Shown here: piece by piece, positions 53,463 through 64,000 of the stretch
Layout of the letters: each line of letters starts with the position of its first letter
How positions within the stretch are numbered: the first letter of the stretch is position 1
Assembly: GCA_003008705.1 (NCBI GenBank)
Contig: PDUO01000004.1
Location: 744,001-808,000 of the forward strand
Reading direction: 5' to 3'
DNA length: 64,000 nucleotides
From: Pezicula radicicola
Lineage: Eukaryota > Ascomycota > Leotiomycetes > Helotiales > Dermateaceae
Notes under the pieces: model-generated
Told to the model about the DNA's origin: nothing
Seen by the model: only the letters and a program-made list of their open reading frames with translations
Databases searched by the model: none
Position numbers and translations under genes: made by a program

Positions 53463-55157
53463 TTATTTCTTTTGCCTCTTCGTACTCATATCGGAGACTG
53501 TACTCAACACACTAGCACTTCTCTTATGCACACTCCCTCCCTGAACGCTAGGCGCAGCACTCTTCTCCCTCTCTTCCGCCTCCTCGATTTTGACACCAGC
53601 CTCGCCTGATGTCACAACAGGGCCTTCCTTGCTTTCCCGCTCTTTAGCCTCCCTAGCCTCTTTCTCCCTCAGCTCCTTTTGCGCCTTCAAAAGCTGGATC
53701 TCGCCAGTCATCTTATCAAAATTCTTGCGGGCATCGAGCAGTGTGTTGATAGATGATAACAGCGACTCGAATTGTAAGCCGGTGTCATGTGTTGGCATGA
53801 AGAGACGGGCAGGTACTTCGAGCTCTGTGAGTACATTTGTAATCTTCTGCTGTTGAACAGATGATTTGCTTGAGATAGGCTTGAAGATCTTGTCATGACG
53901 GAAACTTGGACCTCCTGTGAGTCGGTCGTGGTGTGTGACACCATAGATACTTTCTTCTTCTGGACTGAGTTTCCGTCTTTCGTTCCCAGGGCCATTTTGA
54001 GGACCTTTTTTGTTGTTTGGTGCTGGTGGACCGGAGACAGACTCTTGTCTGCTGCTATCACGGCGGTCGTAAGACAAAGAAGAAGCTTGTTGTTGGTTGC
54101 TTGGGCCCCCATTTGCTGGACTCATACCCTCTATACCCATGAGCGATTTTCTCTTTTTGGCTTTGTCCGTTTGCATTAGTTGTTGGAGGAGTTGTTGAAG
54201 ACCTTGACTGGAAGTGTAGGCAGAAATATTTCCTGTACTTGGCGGGGCTTCGAGTCGCGCGTATAACTCTCTTCGCTCTTCGTTTACCTTTTCTGATCTC
54301 GCCAAGATACGCTTCAACTCCAGTAACAGATTTTCTTCCTCCCTTGCCTCTTCCTTCGTCCGGTAGAATACTGCTTCGGCGAACTTCTTACGTTGGATTT
54401 CCTGTTTTGGATCGAAATTCAACATCAATTCGTGTAGAGTGAATTGCGCCTGGTTCATAAATTGAACAGGATTGTGTATCGTCATCATCTTCGCAGCCAC
54501 GGCATAGTACCGCGCCTTCAAGTCCTCCATATTTCGCTCCTTTACTGCAGGTACGATCACAATAGATCCCTCTGCCGCGTCTAGTTGTGGCGCCCGTGGT
54601 TGATATTCGTATCGATCCCATATGATCGGCCATCTCAGATCATATTCCTGTACTAAGCCCATCAGGTAGTTCGTCTCGTCCTTTGACCAGTCTGGGCTTT
54701 CCAAATGTGCCTTATACTGCTCATCATCATATTTCGGCGTCTCGACCTTGACATTGAACTTCGCAAAGCCAGAATCCTCAAACTCCTCCTCAACATGTTT
54801 TTCTTGTGCCACATTTTCCGTAACGCCTTCACCCCCAGCCTCTGGTTGCTCGGCCTGTATGGGCCTGTTTGGTTTCCTCCTCCAATGTCTTAGCACCAAA
54901 TCATCATCTCTTGCTGAGTTCTTAAATGGCTTAAGTTCCCAGTTCGCAGCGAATGTTGTCCTGGCTGGAAACCGCCGCTTCTTAAACTTCCCTCCCTCCG
55001 GAATTATTGCGATAGGTGTATCGCCTCCTAAACTCTGAACTTCACGCGCAAGACCCTTCAACGTAGTCCGTGGACCGGTCGTCTTCTGCTTCTTCGCAGG
55101 TCGTGGGGCTGCCGAGCCGGGGAGATCCAGCATATCGCGCACATCGTGGGAGGTCAT
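53463..55157 (-). CDS. SWC4: SWR1/NuA4 subunit Swc4 (DMAP1 family)
   Basis: Single exon, 564 aa. Start MTSHDVRDMLDLPG is the family N-terminus. Then come a basic segment and VLRHWRRKPNRP. The SANT/Myb-like domain is visible in the segment beginning SPDWSKDETNYLMGLVQEYD and containing WPIIWDRYEY; next are LKARYYAVAAKMM and KFAEAVFYRTKEEAREEENL. The C-terminal half is Gln/Ser/Pro-rich and ends in a charged coiled-coil with several Lys/Glu runs. In the family Swc4 is shared by SWR1 (H2A.Z exchange) and NuA4 (histone acetyltransferase). Nuclear. Intact. The C-terminal end matches the family, but low-complexity parts vary. Confidence 0.93.
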   Translation of the reverse strand: MTSHDVRDMLDLPGSAAPRPAKKQKTTGPRTTLKGLAREVQSLGGDTPIAIIPEGGKFKKRRFPARTTFAANWELKPFKNSARDDDLVLRHWRRKPNRPIQAEQPEAGGEGVTENVAQEKHVEEEFEDSGFAKFNVKVETPKYDDEQYKAHLESPDWSKDETNYLMGLVQEYDLRWPIIWDRYEYQPRAPQLDAAEGSIVIVPAVKERNMEDLKARYYAVAAKMMTIHNPVQFMNQAQFTLHELMLNFDPKQEIQRKKFAEAVFYRTKEEAREEENLLLELKRILARSEKVNEERRELYARLEAPPSTGNISAYTSSQGLQQLLQQLMQTDKAKKRKSLMGIEGMSPANGGPSNQQQASSLSYDRRDSSRQESVSGPPAPNNKKGPQNGPGNERRKLSPEEESIYGVTHHDRLTGGPSFRHDKIFKPISSKSSVQQQKITNVLTELEVPARLFMPTHDTGLQFESLLSSINTLLDARKNFDKMTGEIQLLKAQKELREKEAREAKERESKEGPVVTSGEAGVKIEEAEEREKSAAPSVQGGSVHKRSASVLSTVSDMSTKRQKK

Positions 55158-55445
55158 TCTAGGAAGTTATGGTGAGTCTTGAGCCCGTCTCTCCCTCTTG
55201 CCCCAAATTTTTTTGATAGATAGTGTCGCGAAGAATGGTTTGCGCGACGAAGTAATCGCAAAAGATGTTGAAGTGAGGTCCGGGAATCGCGACTGGTAAT
55301 CTCCACGTGACTCTGCCCAAATGGCCAGCTGGAAGCAGTCGCGAATCTAAATTCAAGATCCCGCGTCTCCTTTCTAACTAACGACCACCTATATCTACTC
55401 TCTAGACTTGCTCTGAATCTACGCCATATTGATCAGCAAGCAAAC
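55158..55445. promoter_or_regulatory. Bidirectional promoter of SWC4 and p24 gene
   Basis: 288 bp between divergent starts. No clear TATA box or known site was recognised. Confidence 0.5.
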
Positions 55446-56339
55446 ATGTGGTCATTGCTACCTCTCCTATCATTGAGCGCCTTGCTCGTCCCCGTTCAAT
55501 CGCTCTACTTCTACATCGACGGCACAACACCCAAGTGTTTCTTCGAAGAGCTGCCCAAGGACACGCTGGTTGTGGGTCATTATACCGCAGAAGAATATGA
55601 TGAGAAGAGGCAGATGTGGTCGAAGCACGATGGACTTCACATTTTCATTTCCGTTGATGTACGTCCCTTCTCATAAATTCCTTCGATATTATACGCAAGC
55701 TAGGGTCCTTCAAAGACAAATAGATGCTAATCACATTCCGTAAACAGGAAGTTTTCGACAACGACCACCGCGTAATCTCCCAGAAAGGTTCCTCTTCAGG
55801 CCGATTCACCTTCACAGCCGCCGACTCAGGTGACCACAAGATCTGCTTCACGCCCAGTTCGACGTCCGGTTCCACGGGATGGCTCTCAGCTTTACACCCT
55901 ATGGGCGGCATCAAGCTTTCCTTGGACCTGGCTATCGGTGAGACGAGCGCAATTGAGAGCACCGACAAGGGCAAGATTCAGGATATCGTGCAGAAGGTCA
56001 AGGATTTGAATGGCAGATTGCAGGATATCAGACGTGAACAGGTTTTCCAGCGGGTGAGTGATTTACGTTTTCTATGCTTCGAAATAGCGATGCATACTTT
56101 TGGTTTCCGATTGAGTCTTTCCCCCGTTTTGGTCGTTCATTAGATAATTGGCTACGAGTTGAAGAACACCACTAACAAATTATCCATAGGAACGAGAGGC
56201 AGAATTCAGAGACCAATCCGAGTCTACAAACGCAAGAGTAGTTAGATGGACCTTGATCCAGCTGGTGGTTTTGGGCGTTACATGCGCTTGGCAGTTGTCT
56301 CATCTAAGATCTTTCTTCATTAAGCAGAAGTTAACGTAA
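55446..56339 (+). CDS. p24 family cargo receptor (Erp1/5/6-like, alpha subfamily)
   Basis: Exons 55446-55658, 55748-56053 and 56190-56339, giving 222 aa. A signal peptide ([19 protein letters not shown]) is followed by [18 protein letters not shown], the alpha-subfamily start of the GOLD domain; the mature N-terminus is likely at Leu20. A coiled coil ([20 protein letters not shown]) leads to one membrane helix (about [17 protein letters not shown]). The last five residues are KQKLT, a KxKxx COPI retrieval motif. In yeast such proteins (Erp1, Erp5, Erp6) form p24 complexes that load cargo, including GPI proteins, into COPII vesicles. Splice sites keep phase and restore family sequence. It is intact. 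Confidence 0.93.
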
Positions 56340-57033
56340 AAGCACGTCCTTGGAATTTTGTAGCACTTAAGTTGGCCAGGGGGCTTGGGAGGAGAGGTTG
56401 TACGCGCAAAAAACATTGTTAGCAGCATTAGAACCCACAAGATACGGAACTTTTCTCATTCATGAAAACTACTATGACAGCCCATCTAGAGTACCCATTC
56501 GCCATTGCTTCAGTCGCTGCAACAAAAAAGTTAGAAAGATTTAACTATCGTGACGAGTCCTTTTCCCACCCCTGGCAGCAACCATGAGGCCCTGATAAAA
56601 ACCCATCTGTGCCTTTTTTGTACGTTGGTGCGTGGTGATCGCACCTGGCGTCGGTGCTATGAAAGGGAATGCTGGATGATGCCGGATACCTGGAGACTCG
56701 AGAGGAAATATTGAGACGGAGAAGCGGACGGTGGTGGTAAACCAAATTATTAAAGTGGTGTATTCTGAACCTAAACTCTATGACCAGAGCGCCAAGGTAT
56801 GTGAGAGTAGCCGTATGTGACAAGAGCGAGAGTCGTTATCTGCAGAAGCGCAGGGAAAAGGGAGGATGAGCCTGCAAAACTCCAACTCCAAGAGTACATG
56901 ATCTTATTAAGGACAAATCCAGTGCAATCTTTTGATCATGAACGCCGTCATCAAAGACAAAGGAGAGTGATGCAGGCAAGCTGGTGAGACAGTTGTGTGT
57001 TAAAGAACTTATGGACAAGTTAAGGCGAAGAGT
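56340..57033. other. Convergent 3' region between p24 and casein kinase genes
   Basis: About 690 bp without a supported gene. It should contain the 3' UTRs of both genes; short open frames here lack conserved sequence. Confidence 0.5.
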
Positions 57034-58640
57034 TCAGCCTACACAATAGTCAGCAGGTGCTTGTCATCTTATAGTGGTGGGATCAACATACCGCAGCAAA
57101 GAGTCTTCATCAGCTTCTGGAAGCCCGACAATTGCGGTTCCGAGCCTCTGCCGGTTTGTGCTTGATTCTGCATGTTCGGCTGTGCGGTCATCCTTTGAGG
57201 CAGATTGTTCGAGCTGTTCTGGAACTGTGCCTGGGTTGAGCCTGTGGGAGTAGCGACGTCTTGGAGTCCCCCCGCCGCTCCGCTGCTGCGTTTTGGGACC
57301 AACCCGCCTTGGGCGTTTGGTCGATCGCGCGTCTTGCCCATCCCCGGCTTGATTGGGGATGGAGGCGGGGGTTGCGCGGCGTTTAAACGGGCGGCAGTCA
57401 GGTGGCCTGGCGTGCTTGCTCCTGCTCTTGTAGTTCCATGTAACACTCTCTCCGATGCTCCAGGAGCGGCATTTGGTTGATGTAGCATATGTTGAGAAGG
57501 GTGCTGCTTCATCGCCTCCCATCCCTTTCCGTTGTTGAGCTTCATCCAGTCGTACTCGCCATCCTCCACCTCTCCCGTGTTCTTCAAGGCCTGGGTGAAC
57601 AGGTCACGGAGGTAATCATAATCTGGAGTATCTTCGAACCCCAAGTTCCGTACGTAGCTGAGATACTTGTTGAACTCCTCGGGGAAGCCATCACAAAGGT
57701 CCTTGATGGCAGTGGTCTGCTTCTTCTCTCCAATTTTCTCATACTTCTGCTTGTTTGTGGCAGCCTTCAGCCCTTGCCATGGTAGCCCTCCTCTCAAAAA
57801 GTACATGAAGACATGGCCAAGAGCCTCAAGATCATCTCGTCTAGATTGTTCCCGTCCCAAATGTGTGTTAATACTCATATATCTAGCTGTTCCGGATAGC
57901 GACTTGCGTTCACGATATGGAATATGTTGCTTCGTCTTGGGGTCACGGTACTGCTTCGCCATTCCAAAATCAACCACATGGATGACATTGGCCGCCTTCG
58001 AGCCAGGTCGGCCAATAAGGAAGTTGTCAGGTTTGATATCACGGTAGATCAAATTCTTCTCGTGGATTGTTTGCACTCGAGAGAGCTATCTTATTGTCAG
58101 TGAATGAAATTGAACAGACTCTTGTGTGGGAATCAGACCATCTGCTTCGCCACCATAACAACTGTCTTCGTGGTGAACCGTCTATTGCAGTGATCGAACA
58201 AGTCTTCGAGTGAGGGACCGAGAAGGTCGATGACAAGGATGTTGTGAAGGCCCTCTTGGCCGAAGTAATAAACATTAGGGATACCAGCTATACAACGTTA
58301 GGATAACAGTCGACAGTGATTAGAGCTTGTGTACTGACGGCAGCCAACAAGTATTTTGTACGTTCGGTACTCGTCTCGCAATTGTGGAGCATCACTCTTT
58401 CGAGGTTCCTGTTCGCAGACAAGGTGAGTATATGGTTCTACGCATATTGCCAATTGTATGGCATCACAGGTTCCCGGCCTGTGCCTGCTGGGTGCGATGG
58501 AATTGACGTACGAATTTGATGGCCACCTGTTGGTTGTTGAGCAGGTTTGTTCCCTCGAAGATTACACCAAACGAGCCCTCTCCAATCTTCTTGCCCACTC
58601 GATAGTGGACACCAACCACATTGGAGGATGAGGAGGCCAT
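57034..58640 (-). CDS. Casein kinase 1, plasma-membrane Yck type
   Basis: Exons (minus): 58640-58512, 58408-58339, 58287-58139, 58085-57092 and 57038-57034, giving 448 aa. The N-lobe has GEGSFG and AIKF (Lys42), followed by [20 protein letters not shown]. Catalytic motifs are [25 protein letters not shown] and the CK1 sign [14 protein letters not shown]. The N-terminal sequence ([24 protein letters not shown]) matches the Yck1/2 branch and not the Hrr25 branch. The C-terminal third is Gln/Asn/Pro-rich and ends KTLCCG. Yck kinases end with a Cys pair that is palmitoylated for membrane anchoring. The 5-nt last exon (Gly end plus TGA) rests on a good GTATGT donor; reading through would add eight residues (MLIPPL and so on). 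Intron 3 has an unusual donor, GTCTGA. Confidence 0.9.
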
Positions 58641-61004
58641 CGGATGGAGGTTGACAAAGGAACTCGTGTCGAGGGAGTGGGAGCGTTGAGGACCGTCAAC
58701 GCTGTCGGAAAAGGGTGTGTGACAACCTATTCGAGGAACGCGAGGCTCTACTCAGTCTACGGGAAAGACGATGACGTGAGGAAGATGCTCTCTAATAAGA
58801 CATGTATTAGTACCACCGCTGCGTCCTGAATGAATGGCAGAAGATGTCTTCTCGCACCGTGCTGCGAGCAAGTTGTTGATGCTTGAGAGTCGGTGTGGAG
58901 ATGGGGTTGGAGAGGTGAAGTTGGACGGTCGTCTGCAACGGTCAAACTCACCAGGCGTTCGGTCAAGCGAGAAGCTCGGACGGGAATTATTAGGCGCGAC
59001 TTGACTTGAGTCGGTCCTGTCCTGAAAGGGAGAGGTACCGTACACAGTGTCGGGGTCAGGTGCAATAAGGTCAAACAGAGGAGTCTGGAAAGGAGGCACT
59101 GTAGCAGTAGTTCGACACCCTAAATTAGGATCGTAGTGGTGTATCGTCGCAATTGGTTTGGTTTTGGATCCAGAGCTTGCTCTCTTTTCCATGCCTTGCT
59201 TTGCTTTGATTTCTGAATAATAAATAAGAAGAAGAATAATGAAAATAATGAAAATGAAAATGGAAATGAAAATGAAAATCGCGAGTTTTTGATTTGATGA
59301 GACGAGAGATTGCAGGCTGTCTCTCTGTCTGTCCCTCTCTCTCTCTCTCTCTCCCTCAGTCAGGATCTGTGGCCGTGAGTGGCGCACAGATGGTGTCGGG
59401 GTCTCGTGAACCAATTGCACTCTCTGCTGCGGAGATTGCTGCTGGCTCTTTTTGCAGGCGTTCTTCGGCAAACACAGGACCACAAATGACCCTCTTTCGG
59501 CCAATGCGCCCGACGACTGCTTTGCCCCTCCAAATCAGAGGCTACTATTGGCTGTGCTTTAAGATTTTATGGCTCAAAGGCAAGGTCCAGCACAGGAGCT
59601 TGCGAAAAAGAAAAGGGGGAAGCACAGGTTGGAGAGGCTGGCACTGCTGGCAGGCTGAACTAGCAGGAACAGGATGTCCAAGATCTGAGCCTCCTTGTTT
59701 CCGAAATATTGATTGGTGGAGAAGCTATCTTTCTGCGCTGCTGCCGGGGCTGTGATCTCTGGCAGCGAGCCATTGTTTAAGCGTATTCTAGGCTCTATAG
59801 ACTTTTTAGGGCTTTGCTGTGATCCTTTTAGGGGCTCCCTCTCTGCAGGAGTTGGTCTTGCTTCTTGAATGATCTTCAACCTGAGGTAAGGTTGCTTTGG
59901 CGTTCATCATCATCATCATCATCATCATTTTATCAACTGTTCCCGGCCTGAAAGGCCCATGCGATTTGGTGTTCAACCCTCCCGTCACTTCTCATCTACT
60001 CCACGTGATGATTATTGGTTATATCACGCCCTATATCATACTTTAGTTGTGCTTGTTTGACCTCTTGCCTGCCTAGAAGGCTGAAGTATACACGAACGAC
60101 ACAAAGTCCTTGGAGCCCAAGAATGCAAGCATTAACAGTTGTCTCGGGTCATAGATGTTGCGTCCCTATGTACTCGTAATGTCTGTTTGATCGCCTAAAA
60201 GAGACTCAACCGCAAGAGCTGAAAAGCTGTATGATACAAACAGTTGCAAAACACCATCAGCATACTCAACGGACACACCTCGGCCAGGTGTCTAATTTTC
60301 ATCAATCATGTTTCGTCTACTTGACTACATTAAATACAGCTTTTCATTCGCTTTCCCCAATCGCGGCGATGCCGAGCTGCCAGAGCTCCAGGTCTATATC
60401 ATCATTTCTTTCGTGTACACTTCTCTTCCCACTTCATTTGCCCCATGAAAAGAAATGAAAACTCCTGCCCAAAGCAAAATGAGTATAGGTGAAACGGGTA
60501 TATGTAACAATATAGAAAAGGGCATAAAAGCAACGCTATGCAAGGAGGGAAAAGTTTGGGGTTCCAATATGTCGCCCACAGACTACAAGAGTAGAAAACA
60601 TGGCGACGGGAAATAAAATCGTCGAAATCTTGGACAGGCAGTTCTGGGATGTAAGGCCAATTCTCATAGCATCCACCTCGATAGCCGTAGCGATGATCGG
60701 AACGAACTCCCTTCCTATATCCTTCTGATTGTGACGATATCAGAAACAACATTGTCTCATTGACGAAGTGTGTTGTGACTGCTAGTTGGTGTTTTGATTT
60801 TTCAGCACAAGTGCAAATTGCCAAGTTGCTGCAAGTGAAGAGGTTCGCGGAGAGCAGATCTTGTGCAGAAGATGATGTTCCCAATTTAAATGCGGAAGGG
60901 TTTCTCTCTAATCATCTCGAATGGCAATAGAAATGCTTCTATATCCATCGAGCATCTATGATGGATCTTGATGAGTGATGGAAGGATCGCTGATCTTGAG
61001 TATC
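58641..61004. other. Long leader/promoter and intergenic region
   Basis: About 2.4 kb between the kinase start and the Zn2Cys6 gene stop. It holds a GAAAAT-type repeat (59238-59279), a TC microsatellite (59332-59354) and a (CAT)8 run (59905-59928). The part next to 58640 is the kinase promoter and leader. Frames such as 60402-60884 lack recognisable domains and are not called. Nothing else is supported. Confidence 0.5.
59905..59928. repeat. (CAT)8 microsatellite
   Basis: Eight uninterrupted CAT units on the plus strand in the long intergenic stretch. Simple trinucleotide repeat. Confidence 0.95.
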
Positions 61005-63232
61005 TCAGCATCCTTCCTCGTAACCCACGCGTCGGATGACTCGACAGGGATTGCCACCAACCACACGATTTGGTTCGACATCCTACATTGGACAGGTCAG
61101 TGTGAAACTATCATTAGAAGAGAGGCAAAACATACAGCAGTAACGACAGACCCTGCCCCCACAGTGCTATTTCTGCCAATGGTTCGACCAGGTAAAATCG
61201 TAACATTGCCACCAATCCAGCAGTCATTCTCAATCGTAACGGGTTGGCCTTGACGCGGCCCCTTTGATCCCAGTCTCCTCTTGGCATCAACAGGTAGCTT
61301 CGCAGTATAGATATTGACGTTTGGTCCGATGATACACCTATCTCCAATCTTGACATCACAAGTATCAAGGATAGTGCAATTCTTGCCGATAAAGACCTCT
61401 TGCCCTATGGTGATATTGTATCCATAATCACAGTGGAACGGTGCTTCAACAACAACATTATCACCCACACGTCCGACTGGAGTCACTGGCGACGCCATTG
61501 ATGGGGACATAACATTCTCCCTTGGTTGCAGAATATCTCTGAAGAGTCGTGCTCGTTCTTCAGGGGAGACGCCATTATTGGGGTTTGTGCTACTGTTAAA
61601 ACGCCAGCAAGCTCCATTGCAACGCTCACGCTCAAGCACAAGCTCCTTGTCAAATGGAAAATAGTAACGGCCAGCAAGCATGTGTTCTTTGGCGGTGGGT
61701 GGACGGTTTGCGTTGGGATTCTGAATGGCTAGCTGCGCGGTTTGTGCGACCATCTGAAGGTTGGCATGTGGACTTGACTGAGGATGAAGTATGTGAGGCA
61801 AGGTTTGATTTGCCGACTGCGGGGTCCCAATTTCTCCAGCCTTTGGCTCATGCCTCGTGTGATCATGGAGCGGGCCTACACGCTGGAAGTCGTTCTTTGG
61901 CAGGCGATCAGGGTAGGCACTAGCAGATGCACTAATAGGCGTAGGTGTTTGTGTCTGATATGAGATTGCAGATAATCTGCTATTATCAGGGCTAGTCACT
62001 GATCCGCTCGTCATTGTTACGCTAGCCTGGTCATCGTCCATACCGATAGGTCTGCCATGGGGTGGATCCACTCGTAATTGCTGCCCTCGATATCCAGGCA
62101 AGTCTCTTCTTGGTGGTGTTGGCTGTTGTTGAGTGTTGTATGGAGATTGCATCCGCTGGGCATACTGGCTTATAGGAGAGTCATACTCGTTTTTCGACTG
62201 CAGAGGAATCGGTGCTTGTTTTTGTTCTGTCTTCGGCCATTGACCCCTTGCTTGGTAGCCTGAGCATACAAAACCCCCACGTAAACAGTTGTTGCCTACG
62301 CATTGATTAGTTAAGTTTTCATACGATCACAGTCACATATGGTCAGGTCGTAGAAGCTGCAGCTCTCACTCACACTCTGGTTTAGTTTCATCACACTTCT
62401 TCTTCCTCCTTCTGCATGTCATGCAACCTGTCTTTGTTCGGTTGCTGAAATTTCTTTTTCGCTTCTTTGGGTCGGTGGACATTGGTGAACTCTCTTCTCT
62501 CATGTATGGCTGTGAATAGGGTCCTGCGGGTTTAGGTTCTTCTCCAGAAATTGTACGGCCATATTCATTTTGAGCATCCAGCCTCTGAGTTTCTCTCTGT
62601 ATGACTTCACCAAGATGCTGTTCATCCTCTGGGTGGAGATGTGGCTGTGCATGTTGGGTTCCATAAGTTCGCTCATCTCGACTCGTGTACCATGTATCTC
62701 CTTGGGGCTCACGACCTTCGTTGAACTGACCATATGGAGCTTGGGGGATATAACTGCTACGCGAATCGGGCTATGGTGCTTGCATAGCTTCTTCTCGTCC
62801 TGCATCTGACTCGGCACTTGCGGTTGTTGGCGTCGGCTTTCCAGAGGGTAGAGAGTGACCGTGGTAAGAGGTACTAGAGGGTGTCTGCTGTTCGGTAGAA
62901 GCTGAGTGAGAGTCTGATCTCTTCCGCTTGTGAGAAATCTCGTCTACATAAGTATTTGATGGTGGGTAGGGCTGACGTTCTGACGGACGCTCTCCGTTGG
63001 TTGGTTGAGCCCATTCATCCTTCTGGGTCGTCGTAGTAATGGTCAGTTTCTCTTGTCCAGGAGGAGAAACTCGTGGTTGGCCATTCGACCGCTCTTCAGA
63101 AGCTCTTCTCGTAGGTGCACTGGTAGTCATACTGGCCACTGGTGCTCCACCCGATGCCTCATCCTTGCCATTGACGGCAGTGAACCGCGCCGTGGGTAGT
63201 TCAACATTGATACTATCCCCAATGGTGGACAT
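61005..63232 (-). CDS. Zn2Cys6 regulator fused to a maltose/nodulation-type acetyltransferase
   Basis: Two domains in one gene. A Zn2Cys6 DNA-binding cluster (GCMTCRRRKKKCDETKPEC, completed after an intron by NNCLRGGFVCSGY) follows the basic KKRKRNFSNRTKTG. Then a Gln/Pro linker, then a maltose-acetyltransferase N-domain (MLAGRYYFPFDKELV) and left-handed beta-helix hexapeptide repeats (IGDRCIIGPNVNIYTAKLPVD), with GGNPCRVIRR near the end. Exons (minus) end 62374, 62295-61136, and 61082-61005; the first runs from about 63232. Similar fusions occur across filamentous ascomycetes. The stretch before the cluster (KRKRSDSHS) is conserved too, but an in-frame TAG at 62773-62771 lies between. It disappears if a 54-nt intron 62757-62810 (GTCAGA donor, CGTAG acceptor, phase 2) is spliced, but that donor is weak. 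The start is uncertain: an open frame runs upstream to 63382 without ATG. Function: regulator possibly with acyl-transfer activity; inference. Confidence 0.8.
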
Positions 63233-64000
63233 ATTGTGAGATTTTGGAGGCCCTACAATCGAGTCTGGACTCCCAAATCTGGACGTATTCTCTAGGATTT
63301 CCCTTGCCAAATGCTCAAGGTCCTGACGTTTCAGCGTGGGACTGATAACTGTCGCCGTGGTAGTCTTCACAGGCGCCCTTCAGAGGATATAGTCTTTCTC
63401 CTTGCCGCGAGAGCGTAAACTCAAAAGACAACGCGATCCCGTTTCCCAACCAGTCTTCAGTTCTACACAAATTGTTGATAGTCGAACCCGTACTAAATGC
63501 GGGGCTCGCGTTAAGTTAGACTGGATTTGGCTCCCTTGCTTCCACTGAAGAAATGTTGAATTTAGAGTTTCTTCAAGATCGTCGAGGTTAAAATGGCCCT
63601 TCCCGTGTCATACTGCGCTTCTCTGAATTGAGAGGTACGTCTGCCCACTGTTCTGCGAACAGTCGTAAGTGGGAAAAAAAAAACCGAACTCTGCACGGGC
63701 TCCTGCTCACTGCTCCTGCTTCTAATCCTTCTCCTGCTTTTCCGTCGTCGTTTCTCCCACCAACAATTGGTGTGCTGGCTGAAGTTTGATTTCCTTGCCC
63801 CTTCAAGTCCTGCCTTGCTGCCTCTTCTCCCGTCCAGGTCGCTTCCGCGCGCGCGCCTTAACTGCGATGCTACCCGCTACAATCAAACGTTCGCAAGGAA
63901 CGAAAACCACGGCGCAAAATTGAGAGACTAGAAACAGAGTGGCCTCTCTAATTATACAGCGATACAAAGTTCTGCCTCTGGCTCTGGGAACACTGCTCGA
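63233..64000. other. 5' region of the fusion gene and window edge
   Basis: The frame open from 63382 to 63233 (APVKTTTATVISPTLKRQDL) looks conserved, so the true start of the fusion gene may lie in an upstream exon not resolved here. No other gene is supported. A short poly-A run with GC-rich CGCGCGCGCC near 63848 is seen. Confidence 0.4.

Noticed and set aside
60402..60884. 160-codon open frame on the minus strand
   Set aside because: Composition is Phe/Cys/Tyr-rich with no family resemblance; likely 3' UTR or intergenic sequence of the fusion gene.
63588..63806. 72-codon open frame as a first exon of the fusion gene
   Set aside because: Its sequence (TSASTPIVGGRND) shows no conservation and no convincing splice link to 63382; left open as an unresolved start.
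1..64000. CRISPR array or prokaryotic operons
   Set aside because: The window is intron-rich fungal DNA; the repeats seen are microsatellites and MITE-like elements.

Overview
The window is nuclear DNA of a filamentous ascomycete. Almost every gene has short introns (about 45-80 nt, GT-AG, CTRAY-like branch points) and the proteins are typically fungal (Zn2Cys6 factor, MICOS Mic12, non-reducing polyketide synthase, DHA1 transporters). Gene content and sequence feel suggest Pezizomycotina, possibly Leotiomycetes; the class is inference only. No rRNA, convincing tRNA, CRISPR array or intact transposase was found.

Layout, left to right. 1-17.6 kb: the 3' part of GCN1, ribosomal protein eL19, mitochondrial serine hydroxymethyltransferase, a peroxisomal short-chain dehydrogenase (C-terminal SKL), a TPMT-type methyltransferase, OTU2-like deubiquitinase, an MFS drug transporter and a protein with two GFA domains. 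17.6-34.9 kb is accessory: several repeats, then a non-reducing polyketide synthase with order SAT-KS-AT-PT-ACP-ACP-TE on the minus strand. It is divergent from an FAD-dependent aromatic-type monooxygenase on the plus strand, and two more MFS transporters follow. 34.9-37.1 kb has no gene but holds a 251-bp MITE-like element and a tRNA-like hairpin. 37.1-64 kb is dense housekeeping: MICOS Mic12, mitochondrial bL17, a zinc-knuckle/SR protein, an R3H-SUZ protein, eIF3f, UTP25, Cwf18, a large PPR protein, SWC4, a p24 cargo receptor, a Yck-type casein kinase 1, and a Zn2Cys6 regulator fused to a hexapeptide acetyltransferase.

Functional themes. Translation and ribosomes recur (GCN1, eL19, eIF3f, UTP25, bL17m, PPR). 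The accessory centre is a small polyketide locus: synthase and monooxygenase share an 883-bp divergent promoter, and transporters lie nearby. The SAT-KS-AT-PT-ACP-ACP-TE order is that of orsellinic-acid and depside-type synthases; the actual product is unknown. Several housekeeping genes are divergent pairs with short shared promoters (Mic12/bL17m, Cwf18/PPR, SWC4/p24, eIF3f/UTP25).

Exon structures below were worked out by eye from splice signals, reading phase and family conservation. They are most secure where phase and conserved motifs agree. The start of the Zn2Cys6-acetyltransferase gene and its in-frame TAG are unresolved.
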